In this document: positions 8,276-17,600 of the stretch, piece after piece
How the letters are laid out: each line of letters begins with the position of its first letter
How positions within the stretch are numbered: position 1 is the first letter of the stretch
Assembly (NCBI GenBank): GCA_028282545.1
Contig: JANQHT010000132.1
Location: forward strand, 1-37,357
Length of the DNA stretch: 37,357 nucleotides
From: Spirochaetales bacterium
GTDB taxonomy: Bacteria > Spirochaetota > Spirochaetia > DSM-27196 > Alkalispirochaetaceae
Direction: 5' to 3'
Position numbers and translations under genes: made by a program
The notes under the pieces: generated by a model
Databases searched by the model: none
Told to the model about the DNA's origin: nothing
Seen by the model: the letters and a program-made list of their open reading frames with translations, nothing else

Positions 8276-9496
8276 CCGGACCGGCACCTCTTTCCGGTAT
8301 CCACCGCGGGCGGCCACCACTTCCGCAACGAATCCAGCGGCGAGCACATCCAGGACCGCACCGATCCGTTGCAGGATCGGAACCGCGGGCAGCAGAATGA
8401 GGTACGACTCCTCCATCCCCTGTCCGTACCGCAACGCCAGGTAACTGAGCATCACGACCACGCCGGTGGTCGGCACGCCGGCAAGGATGATCGAGTAGAG
8501 CCAAGCGGCAACGACGATCGTGAGCAGCGACACGAATCGAATCTCCAGCGCCGTGTAGGAACGGATCACGAGCAGGAAACTCGCCGATGCAACGAGTGCG
8601 GTTCCGGGCCGCAGAAACGCCGCGGACACCGGAAAGACCCATCCACCGGCCCGGCGCGATACGCCCAGGTTCTCTTTCCCGATGCGGTTCATGACGGATA
8701 GCGACATGTAGGCGTCACCCGTGGCGAGCGCCACCAGCGCCGGACTGAGCATGACGTAGAGCCACCGCAGGGGCGAATGGTCCACGCGCAGGAACCGAAG
8801 CAGGAGCGGGAGGATGACGACTCCCGCCACGCCCGCGGTGGTACCTACCACGAGGACGAGCTGTCCAAAGAGGAGCAGATCTCCGGCGGCGCGGCTCTGC
8901 AGCGTAACGAGCGCGGCCGTGACACCCGCGGGAACAAATATCCAGTCCACCACGACTGCGTTTATCCGATAGAGTATGCGGTTGATCGAATCCGCCACGA
9001 GCCTGACCGGCTCGGTTATCTCCCGATCAAACCGGAGCACGGCGCCCACAACCAGCGCCGCCAGGATCACCGATGCGAGAACGTGGGGTCCCCGCGCGAG
9101 GGTTCGGAAAAAGTTGCGCCCAATGGCGGCGGCCAGGGAGGAAAAAAACATAGGCCCCTCCGCGGGGGGCGCTTCCTGCAGGATCGGCGGTATCCGCTGC
9201 GGTTCCAGCCCCAATACGACCACCACCCCCAGGAGCGCCGCCACCAGGGCGATTGCCAGGGAGAGCGCCGCGGTTCGCGAAACGATCAGCCAGAGGCGGC
9301 CGTCCTCGCGGAGTTCGTCCACCGCGATCATCACAACAAAAAACACAAGGGGCAACAGAACAAAGACCGACGCGTTCTGGAGGACAACGGCGATTTCAGC
9401 GACCAGCCGCTCCGTATCGCCCCCGGCGAGGGGCAGGAACGCACCGAGCACAACGCCGGCCGCAACGCCAAGGAACAATCGCATCCAAATTTTCAC
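8264..9496 (-). CDS. Dicarboxylate/amino acid:cation symporter family protein (DAACS), divergent
   Basis: The 410-residue polytopic protein has the overall organisation of the sodium:dicarboxylate symporter family. The N-terminal helices read KIWMRLFLGVAAGVVLGAFLP and VLLPLVFFVVMIAVDELRE, followed by about eight TM segments with helical hairpins. Members import glutamate, aspartate or C4-dicarboxylates with Na+ or H+. The usual substrate-site motifs (NMDGT, and Asn/Asp in the last helix) are not recognisable: the corresponding regions read FLRPGTALVASAS and RIGAVLDVLAAGF, so substrate may differ. The GTG start at 9496 is backed by GGAG with 8-nt spacing. That GGAG lies in the direct repeat flanking MITE copy B, so the insertion separates this gene from any upstream promoter. 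Confidence 0.8.
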   Translation of the reverse strand: MKIWMRLFLGVAAGVVLGAFLPLAGGDTERLVAEIAVVLQNASVFVLLPLVFFVVMIAVDELREDGRLWLIVSRTAALSLAIALVAALLGVVVVLGLEPQRIPPILQEAPPAEGPMFFSSLAAAIGRNFFRTLARGPHVLASVILAALVVGAVLRFDREITEPVRLVADSINRILYRINAVVVDWIFVPAGVTAALVTLQSRAAGDLLLFGQLVLVVGTTAGVAGVVILPLLLRFLRVDHSPLRWLYVMLSPALVALATGDAYMSLSVMNRIGKENLGVSRRAGGWVFPVSAAFLRPGTALVASASFLLVIRSYTALEIRFVSLLTIVVAAWLYSIILAGVPTTGVVVMLSYLALRYGQGMEESYLILLPAVPILQRIGAVLDVLAAGFVAEVVAARGGYRKEVPVRSLV

Positions 9497-9513
9497 CGTT
9501 TCGACTCCACGTT

Positions 9514-9676
9514 TAGCAATTCTCAGTATGGAAGGAGGGTGACGAGCCCTCCGACGATGTTGTCTCCGTCAAGGAATAGCACCAGGCGCGCCCGGAAGGA
9601 AGAACAAAACGCGCCTCGGCAGCGTAGCGAAGCCAACCGTGCCACGGGTATGTGATCTCCACCATGAGAACTGCTA
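9514..9676 (-). mobile_element. MITE-like element, copy B (163 bp)
   Basis: The terminal inverted repeats are TAGCAATTCTCAGTATGGA at the left and, reading inward on the other strand, TAGCAGTTCTCATGGTGGA at the right. They are the best-preserved pair in the window. The copy is flanked by perfect direct repeats of CTCCACGTT (9505-9513 and 9677-9685; ACTCCACGTT if extended). The GGAGGG hairpin and right half of the internal palindrome are present, but the AAGAACAAAACGC arm next to the GCAGTT end is missing, so this copy is a deletion variant. It lies between two minus-strand genes, the SDR-like gene and the symporter. Confidence 0.78.
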
Positions 9677-9695
9677 CTCCACGTTCGCGCACCGC

Positions 9696-10349
9696 CTACC
9701 GGCGACCGCCGAAAATTCCGGTTCGTTGTCCAAACCGTACCCACCGTCCGGCGGTTTTACCGGCCCGAGAGTCCAGCGTGTCAAACACCCAGGCGGCGGC
9801 TTCCGAATCGCCTGCCCCCGAGGCGTGCAGGCCGTGGACTTCAACGGCCTCATCGGCGTAGTAGGTAAAGAGACTGTCCACCAGGCGTACCAGACCGCCC
9901 TGGACTACGGCGTCAACCGGCGGCAGAACCTCCGCACCGCCGTCGGAGAGCACGAACACGAGGCGCCCCCCACCGGCACGCATGAGGTGCGCCAGCCCCT
10001 CCTTGACCAGGAAGAGGTACCCTTTCACGGTGTTGTCGATTCGTTTTTCGATCAGCGCGGATTCGGTCTGGTGGAACGGCGAGTGTACCCCTTCCGGCGT
10101 CATGAGAACGATTACATCGTCCACCGTGTCCAGGCGGTCCATCGCGGTGAGGACCAGGGTGCGGGCGGAAAAGAGCGACCTGGGGTTCCAGGGAACGTAG
10201 GAAAGGTCCTCACCAAGTCCTTCGGGCACCTCCGGTTCAACCTCGGGCTCACGAGTCGCCACGACGCGTCCACCCCGGTCGAGCGCCCCCTGAACGAGAT
10301 TGGCAAAGAGCGCGCCCGATCTTCCCGCTATGAGGAGCCCGCGTTCCAT
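9696..10349 (-). CDS. SDR-like Rossmann-fold protein, probably lacking the catalytic site
   Basis: The 217-residue protein begins with GLLIAGRSGALFANLVQGALDRGGRVVA, arranged like a degenerate glycine-rich dinucleotide-binding turn of short-chain dehydrogenases. It later has VKGYLFLVKEGLAHLMRAGGGRLVFVLSD, matching the helix and strand that precede the SDR active-site serine. The expected YxxxK catalytic pair is not visible, so it may bind a nucleotide without catalysing a reduction. Function is unknown. The ATG at 10349 is 24 bp from the divergent nadE start, with a TTGACC/TACGAT promoter reaching into nadE. The stop is 10 bp from the direct repeat that borders MITE copy B. Confidence 0.65.
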   Translation of the reverse strand: MERGLLIAGRSGALFANLVQGALDRGGRVVATREPEVEPEVPEGLGEDLSYVPWNPRSLFSARTLVLTAMDRLDTVDDVIVLMTPEGVHSPFHQTESALIEKRIDNTVKGYLFLVKEGLAHLMRAGGGRLVFVLSDGGAEVLPPVDAVVQGGLVRLVDSLFTYYADEAVEVHGLHASGAGDSEAAAWVFDTLDSRAGKTAGRWVRFGQRTGIFGGRR

Positions 10350-10356
10350 GGTACGG

Positions 10357-10386
10357 TATCGTAGTTATTCGATATGGCAGGGTCAA
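10357..10386. promoter_or_regulatory. Overlapping divergent promoters between the SDR-like gene and nadE
   Basis: Only 24 bp (10350-10373) separate the two divergent ATGs. They contain TACGGTATCGTA, a near-palindrome in which TATCGT (10357-10362, plus strand) and TACGAT (10358-10363, minus strand) can serve as -10 elements in opposite directions. The minus promoter has TTGACC as -35 (10381-10386) with 17-bp spacing, inside nadE. Predicted leaders are only a few nt on both sides. Confidence 0.5.
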
Positions 10387-12062
10387 GCAAGATTACAATC
10401 GCGATCGCGCAGGTCAACGCGGTGATTGGGGACTTTGCCCGGAACCGGGAACTGATCCGCCTCAGGACGACGCAGGCGAAAGAGGCCGGGGCACAACTGG
10501 TCGTCTTCCCCGAACTCAGCCTCTGCGGGTATCCACCCATGGACCTGCTGGACCACCGCACCTTTGTGGAGGAGAACCTCAGGAACATTCGCCGGCTGCA
10601 GCAGAACCTTCCCGAAGGTATCGCCGTAATGGTGGGATACGTCGACGCGAGTCCGACCGCCGGCGGGAAAGCGCTGCAGAACTGCGTGGCCGTCGTATCG
10701 GACGGCGCAATCCTCTTCCGACAGGCGAAACGCCTGCTCCCCACCTATGATGTGTTTGACGAGGCGCGCTACTTCGAACCGGCCCGGAAGTCATCGGTCT
10801 TCACCCTCTCCGGAATCAGAATCGGGGTAGCGATCTGCGAAGACATCTGGTGGGAAACGGAACCCGCCCCGGGGACGCGCTATCCAGTCGATCCCGTGCG
10901 GGATCTCGTGGACGGCGGGGCCGACCTTATCGTGGCACCCTCGGCCTCACCCTTTTTCACCGGCAAACTGGCGACACGACGGAGGCTTGTACAGAAGATC
11001 GGACGAACCAACGCGGTACCGGCCATCTACGTCAACATGGTCGGGGCCAACGACAGCCTGATCTTCGACGGACACAGTTTTGCCTGCGACGCCACGGGGG
11101 CGATCGTTCACCAGAGCCCGGGGTTCGTGGAGGACCTGGCGCTGATGACCGTGGAACCGGCGGCGGATCACCTATCGCTCTCCGGTGGCGTCCTGGATGA
11201 TACCGACCAATCTCCGGAAGAGGAGACGCGGCAGGCCCTCGTTCTCGGGATACGGGACTACCTGGCAAAAACGGGGTTTACCCGCGTTCACCTGGGGCTC
11301 TCCGGCGGCATTGACTCGGCGGTGGTGGCCGTCCTAGCGACGGAGGCGGCGGGGCGTGAGAACGTACGCGTCTTTCTCATGCCCAGCACGTACTCCTCCG
11401 CCGGGAGCGTTGACGATTCCCGCGTTCTCTGTGAAAACCTCGGCATCGACGCCACGATCCTACCGATCACGCCCGCCTTTGAGGCGTTTCTCGAGACGCT
11501 GTCGGAGGTTTTCGCCGGCCGGGAGCCCAACGTTGCGGAAGAGAACATCCAGGCGCGAATCCGGGGTACCCTTCTGATGGCGTTCTCCAACAAAACGGGC
11601 TCCCTCACCCTGACAACCGGCAACAAGAGTGAGTTGGCGGTAGGGTACGCGACGATGTACGGCGACATGGCCGGGGGCCTCGCGGTGATCGGCGACCTCT
11701 TCAAGACGGAGGTGTACGCGCTTGCACGACACATCAACCGGGAGCGGGAGATCATCCCCGAGGCGATCCTCACGAAGGCTCCCTCCGCCGAATTGCGCCC
11801 CGACCAGCAGGACGAAGACTCGCTGCCGCCGTACGACCAGCTCGATCGGATCCTGCGACACTACCTGGTCGAGAGCCAGACGTACACGGAGATCGTGGCC
11901 GGCGGACACGAGGCCGAGGTTGTTCGCCGGGTGCTCCGCCTGGTGGGGAGAGCGGAATACAAGCGCCGCCAGGCGCCACCGGTGCTCAAGGTGAGCCCCC
12001 GCGCCTTTGGAACGGGCCGTCGCATACCGATCGCGCGATCGATCTACGAGGAATCGTTATAG
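10374..12062 (+). CDS. nadE: Glutamine-dependent NAD+ synthetase
   Basis: The 562-residue enzyme performs the last step of NAD synthesis, amidating deamido-NAD with ammonia taken from glutamine. The N-terminal nitrilase-type amidohydrolase domain (about 5-265) shows the catalytic triad E47 (VFPELSLCGYPP), K120 (AKRLLPTYDVFDE) and C155 (VAICEDIWWE). The C-terminal NAD synthetase domain has the PP-loop SGGIDS at 310-315 and TTGNKSELAVGYATMYGDMAGG. Length and domain order match the two-domain bacterial form. It has no Shine-Dalgarno sequence; the start lies about 11 nt from a -10 shared with the divergent gene. The DUF151 gene follows 48 bp downstream with its own promoter. Confidence 0.96.
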   Translation: MAGSSKITIAIAQVNAVIGDFARNRELIRLRTTQAKEAGAQLVVFPELSLCGYPPMDLLDHRTFVEENLRNIRRLQQNLPEGIAVMVGYVDASPTAGGKALQNCVAVVSDGAILFRQAKRLLPTYDVFDEARYFEPARKSSVFTLSGIRIGVAICEDIWWETEPAPGTRYPVDPVRDLVDGGADLIVAPSASPFFTGKLATRRRLVQKIGRTNAVPAIYVNMVGANDSLIFDGHSFACDATGAIVHQSPGFVEDLALMTVEPAADHLSLSGGVLDDTDQSPEEETRQALVLGIRDYLAKTGFTRVHLGLSGGIDSAVVAVLATEAAGRENVRVFLMPSTYSSAGSVDDSRVLCENLGIDATILPITPAFEAFLETLSEVFAGREPNVAEENIQARIRGTLLMAFSNKTGSLTLTTGNKSELAVGYATMYGDMAGGLAVIGDLFKTEVYALARHINREREIIPEAILTKAPSAELRPDQQDEDSLPPYDQLDRILRHYLVESQTYTEIVAGGHEAEVVRRVLRLVGRAEYKRRQAPPVLKVSPRAFGTGRRIPIARSIYEESL

Positions 12063-12066
12063 GTGT

Positions 12067-12095
12067 TTGAAATCGGCGGCGGTTGCGGCTATCTT
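12067..12095 (+). promoter_or_regulatory. Promoter for the DUF151 gene
   Basis: TTGAAA (12067-12072), a 17-bp spacer and TATCTT (12090-12095). The start point would be near 12102, leaving about 9 nt of leader and no Shine-Dalgarno sequence before ATG 12111. Confidence 0.5.
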
Positions 12096-12110
12096 GTATG
12101 GTAGCAGACG

Positions 12111-12665
12111 ATGAAAGACATCATGCTCGTTGAAGCGGAGATCTGGACCGTCGCACGAACCGACAAAGGGAACGCAGTTCTCGTTCGCCCCGTTGGGGGT
12201 GACCGGGCGGTGCCTATCTTTATTGGACAGGCTGAAGCGCAGTCGATCCTCTTCGGTCTTGCAAGCGTACCGGTCCCGCGGCCGATGACGCACGACCTCT
12301 TCCTCAGTGTGTTGGGAAAGACCGGTATCTCCGTGGAACGGGTGGAAATCACCGACCTCAAGGACAGGACGTTCTACTCGCGCCTGATTCTGAAACAGGG
12401 AATGAAGAGAATCGTGGTCGACTCCAGGCCGTCGGACAGTCTCGGCATCGCCTCCCGTGTGCACTGCCCCGTCTTCATCGCGGAGTCGATCGTGGACGAG
12501 ACGGGGGTCGCCGTGGCGCATTTTACCGATGAGAGCGACGAGGGCGAGGAAAACGCCGTCGTGGACGACGAGCGCAGCCGCCTCGAGTCGGACCTCCAAT
12601 CCGCAGTCGAACGCGAAGACTACGAAGAGGCTGCGAGAATCCGGGACCGGATCAAGGAACTCTAA
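12111..12665 (+). CDS. Bifunctional nuclease family protein (DUF151) with UVR motif
   Basis: The 184-residue protein has a DUF151 / BFN domain (about 1-140), recognised by PIFIGQAEAQSI, RPMTHDLFLSVL, FYSRLIL and VDSRPSDSLGIASRVHCPVF. An acidic linker follows, then a C-terminal UVR (UvrB/UvrC-interaction) motif at about 158-184, LQSAVEREDYEEAARIRDRI. Plant BFN and its bacterial relatives have been reported to cleave DNA and RNA; the UVR motif suggests a protein contact. It lies between nadE and malQ on the same strand; the 25-bp gap to malQ suggests co-transcription. Biochemical role in bacteria is not settled. Confidence 0.88.
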   Translation: MKDIMLVEAEIWTVARTDKGNAVLVRPVGGDRAVPIFIGQAEAQSILFGLASVPVPRPMTHDLFLSVLGKTGISVERVEITDLKDRTFYSRLILKQGMKRIVVDSRPSDSLGIASRVHCPVFIAESIVDETGVAVAHFTDESDEGEENAVVDDERSRLESDLQSAVEREDYEEAARIRDRIKEL

Positions 12666-12690
12666 CCCGTACCTGTTGTACACTACCCAG

Positions 12691-14661
12691 ATGAATTACC
12701 CCTTTGGTGACGAGCGCGTTACGGGTCTGCTCGTTCCGCTGGCCGCACTGCGCTCCGACGAATCGGTCGGGTGCGGCGAGTACGCGGACCTCCCGGGACT
12801 TGGTCGGTGGTGTGCGGCGTGCGGAATACGGCTCATCCAGCTCCTTCCAATCAACGATACCGGAAGCCAGAGTTCGCCCTACAATGCGCTCAGCGCCTTT
12901 GCCCTCCATCCGATCTATCTCCGAATCGAATCGCTCCCCGAGGTTACCGCACTCCCGGCAACGGTTGCAGGGGATCTTGTTGAAAGGACGCAACGCGCCC
13001 GGGGGCGCCATCGAAGCGCCGGCCGCTTCGACTACGCCGCGGTTCTGGCGGACAAGATGGCCCTCCTGCGGCACCTCTACGACGCGGCGGAGGCGAAGGA
13101 AAATGGGGAGATCGACGCCTTTGCGGCGGAGAACGAGTGGGTCGCGCCGTACGCGCTCTTTTGTGCCCTCAAGGACGATAACGATCAAAAACCGTGGACC
13201 CAGTGGAACTCGGGCACAGCGCCGGACGGGGAGGCAATCCGCATCGCCTTCCGGGGCGAGGAGTACGGTCCGGCGGCACGATTCTTCGCGTGGCTGCAGC
13301 TCCGGTGCGCAGAGCAGTTGGGTTCCGCCGTAAGGGCGCTCGAATCGCAGAGAATTGCGCTCAAGGGCGATCTGCCTATCCTCATGAACGAGGACAGTGC
13401 CGACGTGTGGTCTGAGCGCGACGTGTTCATGCCGGAGTTGCGCGCCGGGGCGCCGCCGGACATGTTCAGCGAGCTGGGCCAGAACTGGGATTTTCCGATC
13501 TACTGCTGGTCAATCCTGGAACAACGCAACTACGACTGGTGGAAACGGCGTCTTGCCTCATCCGCCGCCTACTATACCGCCTACCGTATTGACCACGTTC
13601 TCGGGTTCTTTCGCATCTGGGCAATTCCCGCGGGCAACGAATCGGGGATCCTCGGTTTTTTCTGGCCCCAGGAAGGGATGACCGTGGACGAGCTGCGGTC
13701 GCTCGGTTTCGACCAGGGTCGGATCCGCTGGCTGGCGGAGCCACACGTGGAGGGGTACCGTATTCGGGAACTCTTCGGCGACGATTGGACCGGGACGCTT
13801 GGTTCCACCTTTGTTCAGGTTGCCGAGGAGGATCTGTATACGTTCGCTCCCGCGATCCGTGGTGAATCGGATATCCGGGGACTGCCCTATGACGACGACC
13901 AACGGGAGACGCTGCTCGCGTGGTTTCGCGACCGGGCACTGGTGGAGCTTCCGGACGGCCGATTCGCGGAAACGTGGAAATTTCAATCCTGTTCGCGGTA
14001 CGCGTCCCTTTATGTAGAGGAGCGGGACCGATTCGAATCGCTGGTACGCGAAAAACACGACCGCAACGACGCGCTCTGGGAACGGGAAGGAACAAAGCTT
14101 CTCCGGGAACTCACCGGCAGCACGGAGATGCTCGCCTGCGCGGAGGACTTGGGTGTCGTACCGCCGTCGGTTCCGCGCACACTCGAATCGCTATCGATCC
14201 TCGGCTTACGGATTCCACGGTGGACGCGCCGGTGGGACACGGAGGGTCAGCCGATGGTCCCTATCGGGGAGTACCCGGAACTGACGGTGGCCGCGCCGAG
14301 TGTTCATGACACGTCGACGCTGCGCGGGTGGTGGGAGACGGAGAGCGGCCGTGAAGAGCTATGGTCGCTCACCGGAGCCGATGGGCCCTGCCCGGCTACG
14401 TATGACGCCGGTACAGCCGCCAGGGTGGTCGGGTTCCTGGCTCAGACAGCGTCGCGCATCTTTGTGGTGCAGATTCAGGATCTGTTCGCACTCACCGGTG
14501 ACGGTTGTGACGGACCCACCCAGGAGGAACGCGTGAACGTGCCCGGGACCTACAACGATTTTAACTGGACCTATCGGATACCCCTCACCATCGAGGAACT
14601 ACATTCAAACACGACTTTAATTGCGGCCATTCGACAGATCTCGTTGGTGCGTGCACAATAG
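12691..14661 (+). CDS. malQ: 4-alpha-glucanotransferase (GH77 amylomaltase)
   Basis: The 656-residue enzyme transfers alpha-1,4-glucan segments between maltodextrins. GH77 hallmarks are LIQLLPINDTGSQSSPYNALSAFALHP near the N-terminus, the nucleophile D301 in YRIDHVLGFFRIW, acid/base E485 in ACAEDLGVVP and the third acidic residue D540 in SVHDTSTLRGWWE. A longer frame reaches back to 12457, but that region is the DUF151 gene in another frame; ATG 12691 is the natural start. A TACACT hexamer (12679-12684) lies 6 nt before the ATG, so a leaderless internal promoter is possible. The divergent GH13 gene follows 16 bp downstream, so the pair probably handles alpha-glucans together. Confidence 0.95.
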   Translation: MNYPFGDERVTGLLVPLAALRSDESVGCGEYADLPGLGRWCAACGIRLIQLLPINDTGSQSSPYNALSAFALHPIYLRIESLPEVTALPATVAGDLVERTQRARGRHRSAGRFDYAAVLADKMALLRHLYDAAEAKENGEIDAFAAENEWVAPYALFCALKDDNDQKPWTQWNSGTAPDGEAIRIAFRGEEYGPAARFFAWLQLRCAEQLGSAVRALESQRIALKGDLPILMNEDSADVWSERDVFMPELRAGAPPDMFSELGQNWDFPIYCWSILEQRNYDWWKRRLASSAAYYTAYRIDHVLGFFRIWAIPAGNESGILGFFWPQEGMTVDELRSLGFDQGRIRWLAEPHVEGYRIRELFGDDWTGTLGSTFVQVAEEDLYTFAPAIRGESDIRGLPYDDDQRETLLAWFRDRALVELPDGRFAETWKFQSCSRYASLYVEERDRFESLVREKHDRNDALWEREGTKLLRELTGSTEMLACAEDLGVVPPSVPRTLESLSILGLRIPRWTRRWDTEGQPMVPIGEYPELTVAAPSVHDTSTLRGWWETESGREELWSLTGADGPCPATYDAGTAARVVGFLAQTASRIFVVQIQDLFALTGDGCDGPTQEERVNVPGTYNDFNWTYRIPLTIEELHSNTTLIAAIRQISLVRAQ

Positions 14662-14677
14662 GGGAAAGGAGCCGCCC

Positions 14678-17600
14678 ATGAACCTTGCTGTATCACTCCC
14701 CTTCTCCGTCGCCGGTGCAAGGCGAGAATTCCACATCCGTCGTGACGCCCGCCGGAGGTATGACTTCGACGATTCGATCTTTTCCCTCCAGGGCCACGTG
14801 GTACTTGCGAACGCCGGTGCGGCGCGGAACTTGGCCCATCGGGTTAACCGGGTTCGCGGAGCTTCGACGCACCCCGACCAGGCGTTATCCGCCGCCGACG
14901 TGTACGCCATGGGACTGCTCGACGAGATCTTACACTTCGTGATCGGTCGGTACCGGAAGGAGTACGGCGATAAACCGTTCCGTGAACTCCGGGAGCAGTT
15001 GGAGTCCGCGCCACCGGCGGGGTCCTTTGCCCGCACCCTAGAGCGTTTCGCGGCGAGCTTTCCCACGGTGGAAGTCTACCGCGACGAGGCGAGCGTCCAG
15101 GCGAGCCTTGACCGGGTAGTGGACGGTGTTTCCGGCGTGGACGTGGCGGTGGAAGAGATGATTCTGCTCCGCCTGGACAACGATAATCCCGCCTATTCAC
15201 CGGGACGTGAACTCTTCTCGGACCGCGAACTCGTCCTGGAGACGACGTATCCGCAGGTCACGGACCAGGTGGAACGCTTTTTCGAAACGCAGCCGCCCTT
15301 TGGTCCCGAGCAGTTGCCCCTGATCGAACTCCTGCGCCTGCCGGCAAAGCTCTTTCCCAATTCGTTGCAGGACCAGCTACGCTACATCCGCGACCGCTGG
15401 AGTTCGCTGATCGGCGGGTACTTTGATCGTCTTCTGCGTGGACTCGATCTCATCGCCGAAGAGACAAAGATGCGCTCCCTCGGTCCCGGGCCCGCTGCGG
15501 AGCTGACATTCGGCGGTGTCTACGACGACGGCGAACCGGACGTGGCGCGGTTCAGCCCGGACCGCCACTGGATGCCGGAGGTAGTCCTGATTGCGAAGAG
15601 CACCCTTGTGTGGCTCGACCAGCTCTCGCGCTGGTACGGGCGCGACATTCGCACGCTGGATGCGATTCCGGATGAAGAGCTGGATCGTATCGCGTTGCGC
15701 GGTTTTACCGGGTTGTGGCTGATAGGACTCTGGGAACGCTCCCAGGCGAGCAAGCGGATCAAACGCTCCATGGGCAACCTCGAAGCGGAAGCGAGCGCCT
15801 ACTCGATCTACGACTACGACATTGCCGGCGAACTAGGCGGGTGGTCCGCGGTCGAAAACCTCCGACACCGGCTCCGGCAGCGCGGCGTTCGCCTCGCCAG
15901 CGACATGGTTCCCAACCACGTCGCGATCGACGGGCGCTGGGTCTACGAACACCCGGAGTGGTTTGTCCAGGTGGACCACCCACCCTTCCCGGGTTACTCA
16001 TTTTCCGGCGAGAACCTCTCGAGTCGAGACGGGATCGTCATTCAGCTGGAGGACCATTACTACGACAAGAGTGACGCGGCGGTGGTCTTCCGCGTTTGGG
16101 ACGACTACGCGCGGCGGGAGCGCTTTGTCTACCACGGCAACGACGGTACCAGTATGCCCTGGAACGACACGGCACAGATCAACTATCTCAACGCCGAGGC
16201 GCGTGAGGCGATTATCCAGACGATTCTCCACGTGGCGCGGAACTTCCCGATCATACGGTTCGACGCCGCCATGACGCTCGCCAAGAAGCACATCCGGCGC
16301 CTCTGGTTCCCCGCGCCGGGTCACGGCGGGGATATCCCATCGCGGTCCGATCACGGCCTCTCGGATGAGGACTTTCATCGCGCCATACCGATCGAGTTCT
16401 GGCGGGAGGTCGTTGACCGCGTTGCGGCGGAGGCGCCGGATACGCTCCTGCTCGCCGAGGCGTTCTGGATGATGGAAGGCTACTTCGTTCGTACCCTGGG
16501 TATGCATCGCGTCTACAACAGCGCCTTTATGAACATGCTCAAGAACGAGGAAAACGCGAAGTACCGCGCCACGATACGGAACACGCTCGAGTACGACCCG
16601 GAGGTGCTCAAGCGGTTCGTGAACTTCATGAACAACCCCGACGAGGAGACGGCGATTGCGCAGTTCGGCCGCGATGATAAGTACTTCGGCGTAGCCACGG
16701 TAATGGTCACGATGCCGGGTCTCCCCATGTTCGGGCACGGACAGGTGGAGGGGTTTGAAGAGAAGTACGGGATGGAGTACCGCCACGCCTACCGGGACGA
16801 AACGCCGGACGCTCACCTGATCGAACGGCACGAGCGCGAAGTGTTCCCCCTGATGCGACGGCGCTATCTTTTCGCGGAGTCGCGCGATTTCAGGCTCTAC
16901 GATTTCTTCGACACCGACGGGAACGTCAACGAAAACGTCTACGCCTACAGCAACCGCGCCGGGGATGAACGCTCGCTCGTCTTTTTCAACAACTCCTACT
17001 ACGAGACGGCGGGGTGGATCCTGGGCTCGGTACCCTTCGCCGTGGGCGCCGAGAGCGATGCACGGGAAATCCGGTTGGACCGTCTTGGAAGCGCCCTGGC
17101 CATTCCGAGCGACTACTCGGCCTACCTCGTGTTCCGCGAACAGCGTAGCAATCTGTGGTTCATCCGCAATTGCGGCGAGATCCACGAACGGGGTCTCTTT
17201 GTGATGCTCCGCGGGTACGACTGCCAAGTGTTTCTGGATATGCGGTACGTGTACGACTCGGACCACGCCCACTACGCCCGGCTGGCCGACCAACTCAACG
17301 GTGGCGGCGTACCCGATGTCGACACCGCACTACGACGCCTCATGCTGCAGCCGCTGCACGACGCCTTTGCCGTCGTGGCCAACTCGGGCCGCCTGCGCCG
17401 GATCGAAGCAGCGTTGTTCCCCGGTGAGACTCCGGCGGAAGAACCGGTTGACATGGATTGGACTAGCTTCGTCGACGAGTACACCGGTTTCATGAATATC
17501 GCCTCCACCTTCTCCTCGCGAGCCATTTCAGAGAAACGCGGACGACGCTCGCTCGAGCGGCTCGTCGATGCGTTTACGAGGCTTTGCCGCGGGGCGCGGT

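Noticed and set aside
12457..12690. Upstream extension of malQ
   Set aside because: The extra residues are Ser/Arg-rich shadow sequence of the DUF151 gene; GH77 proteins start near the ATG at 12691.
15998..17293. 431-codon open frame antisense to the GH13 gene
   Set aside because: It mirrors the codon structure of the real gene in a GC-rich genome, has no ribosome site or recognisable domain, and lies inside well-supported GH13 motifs on the other strand.
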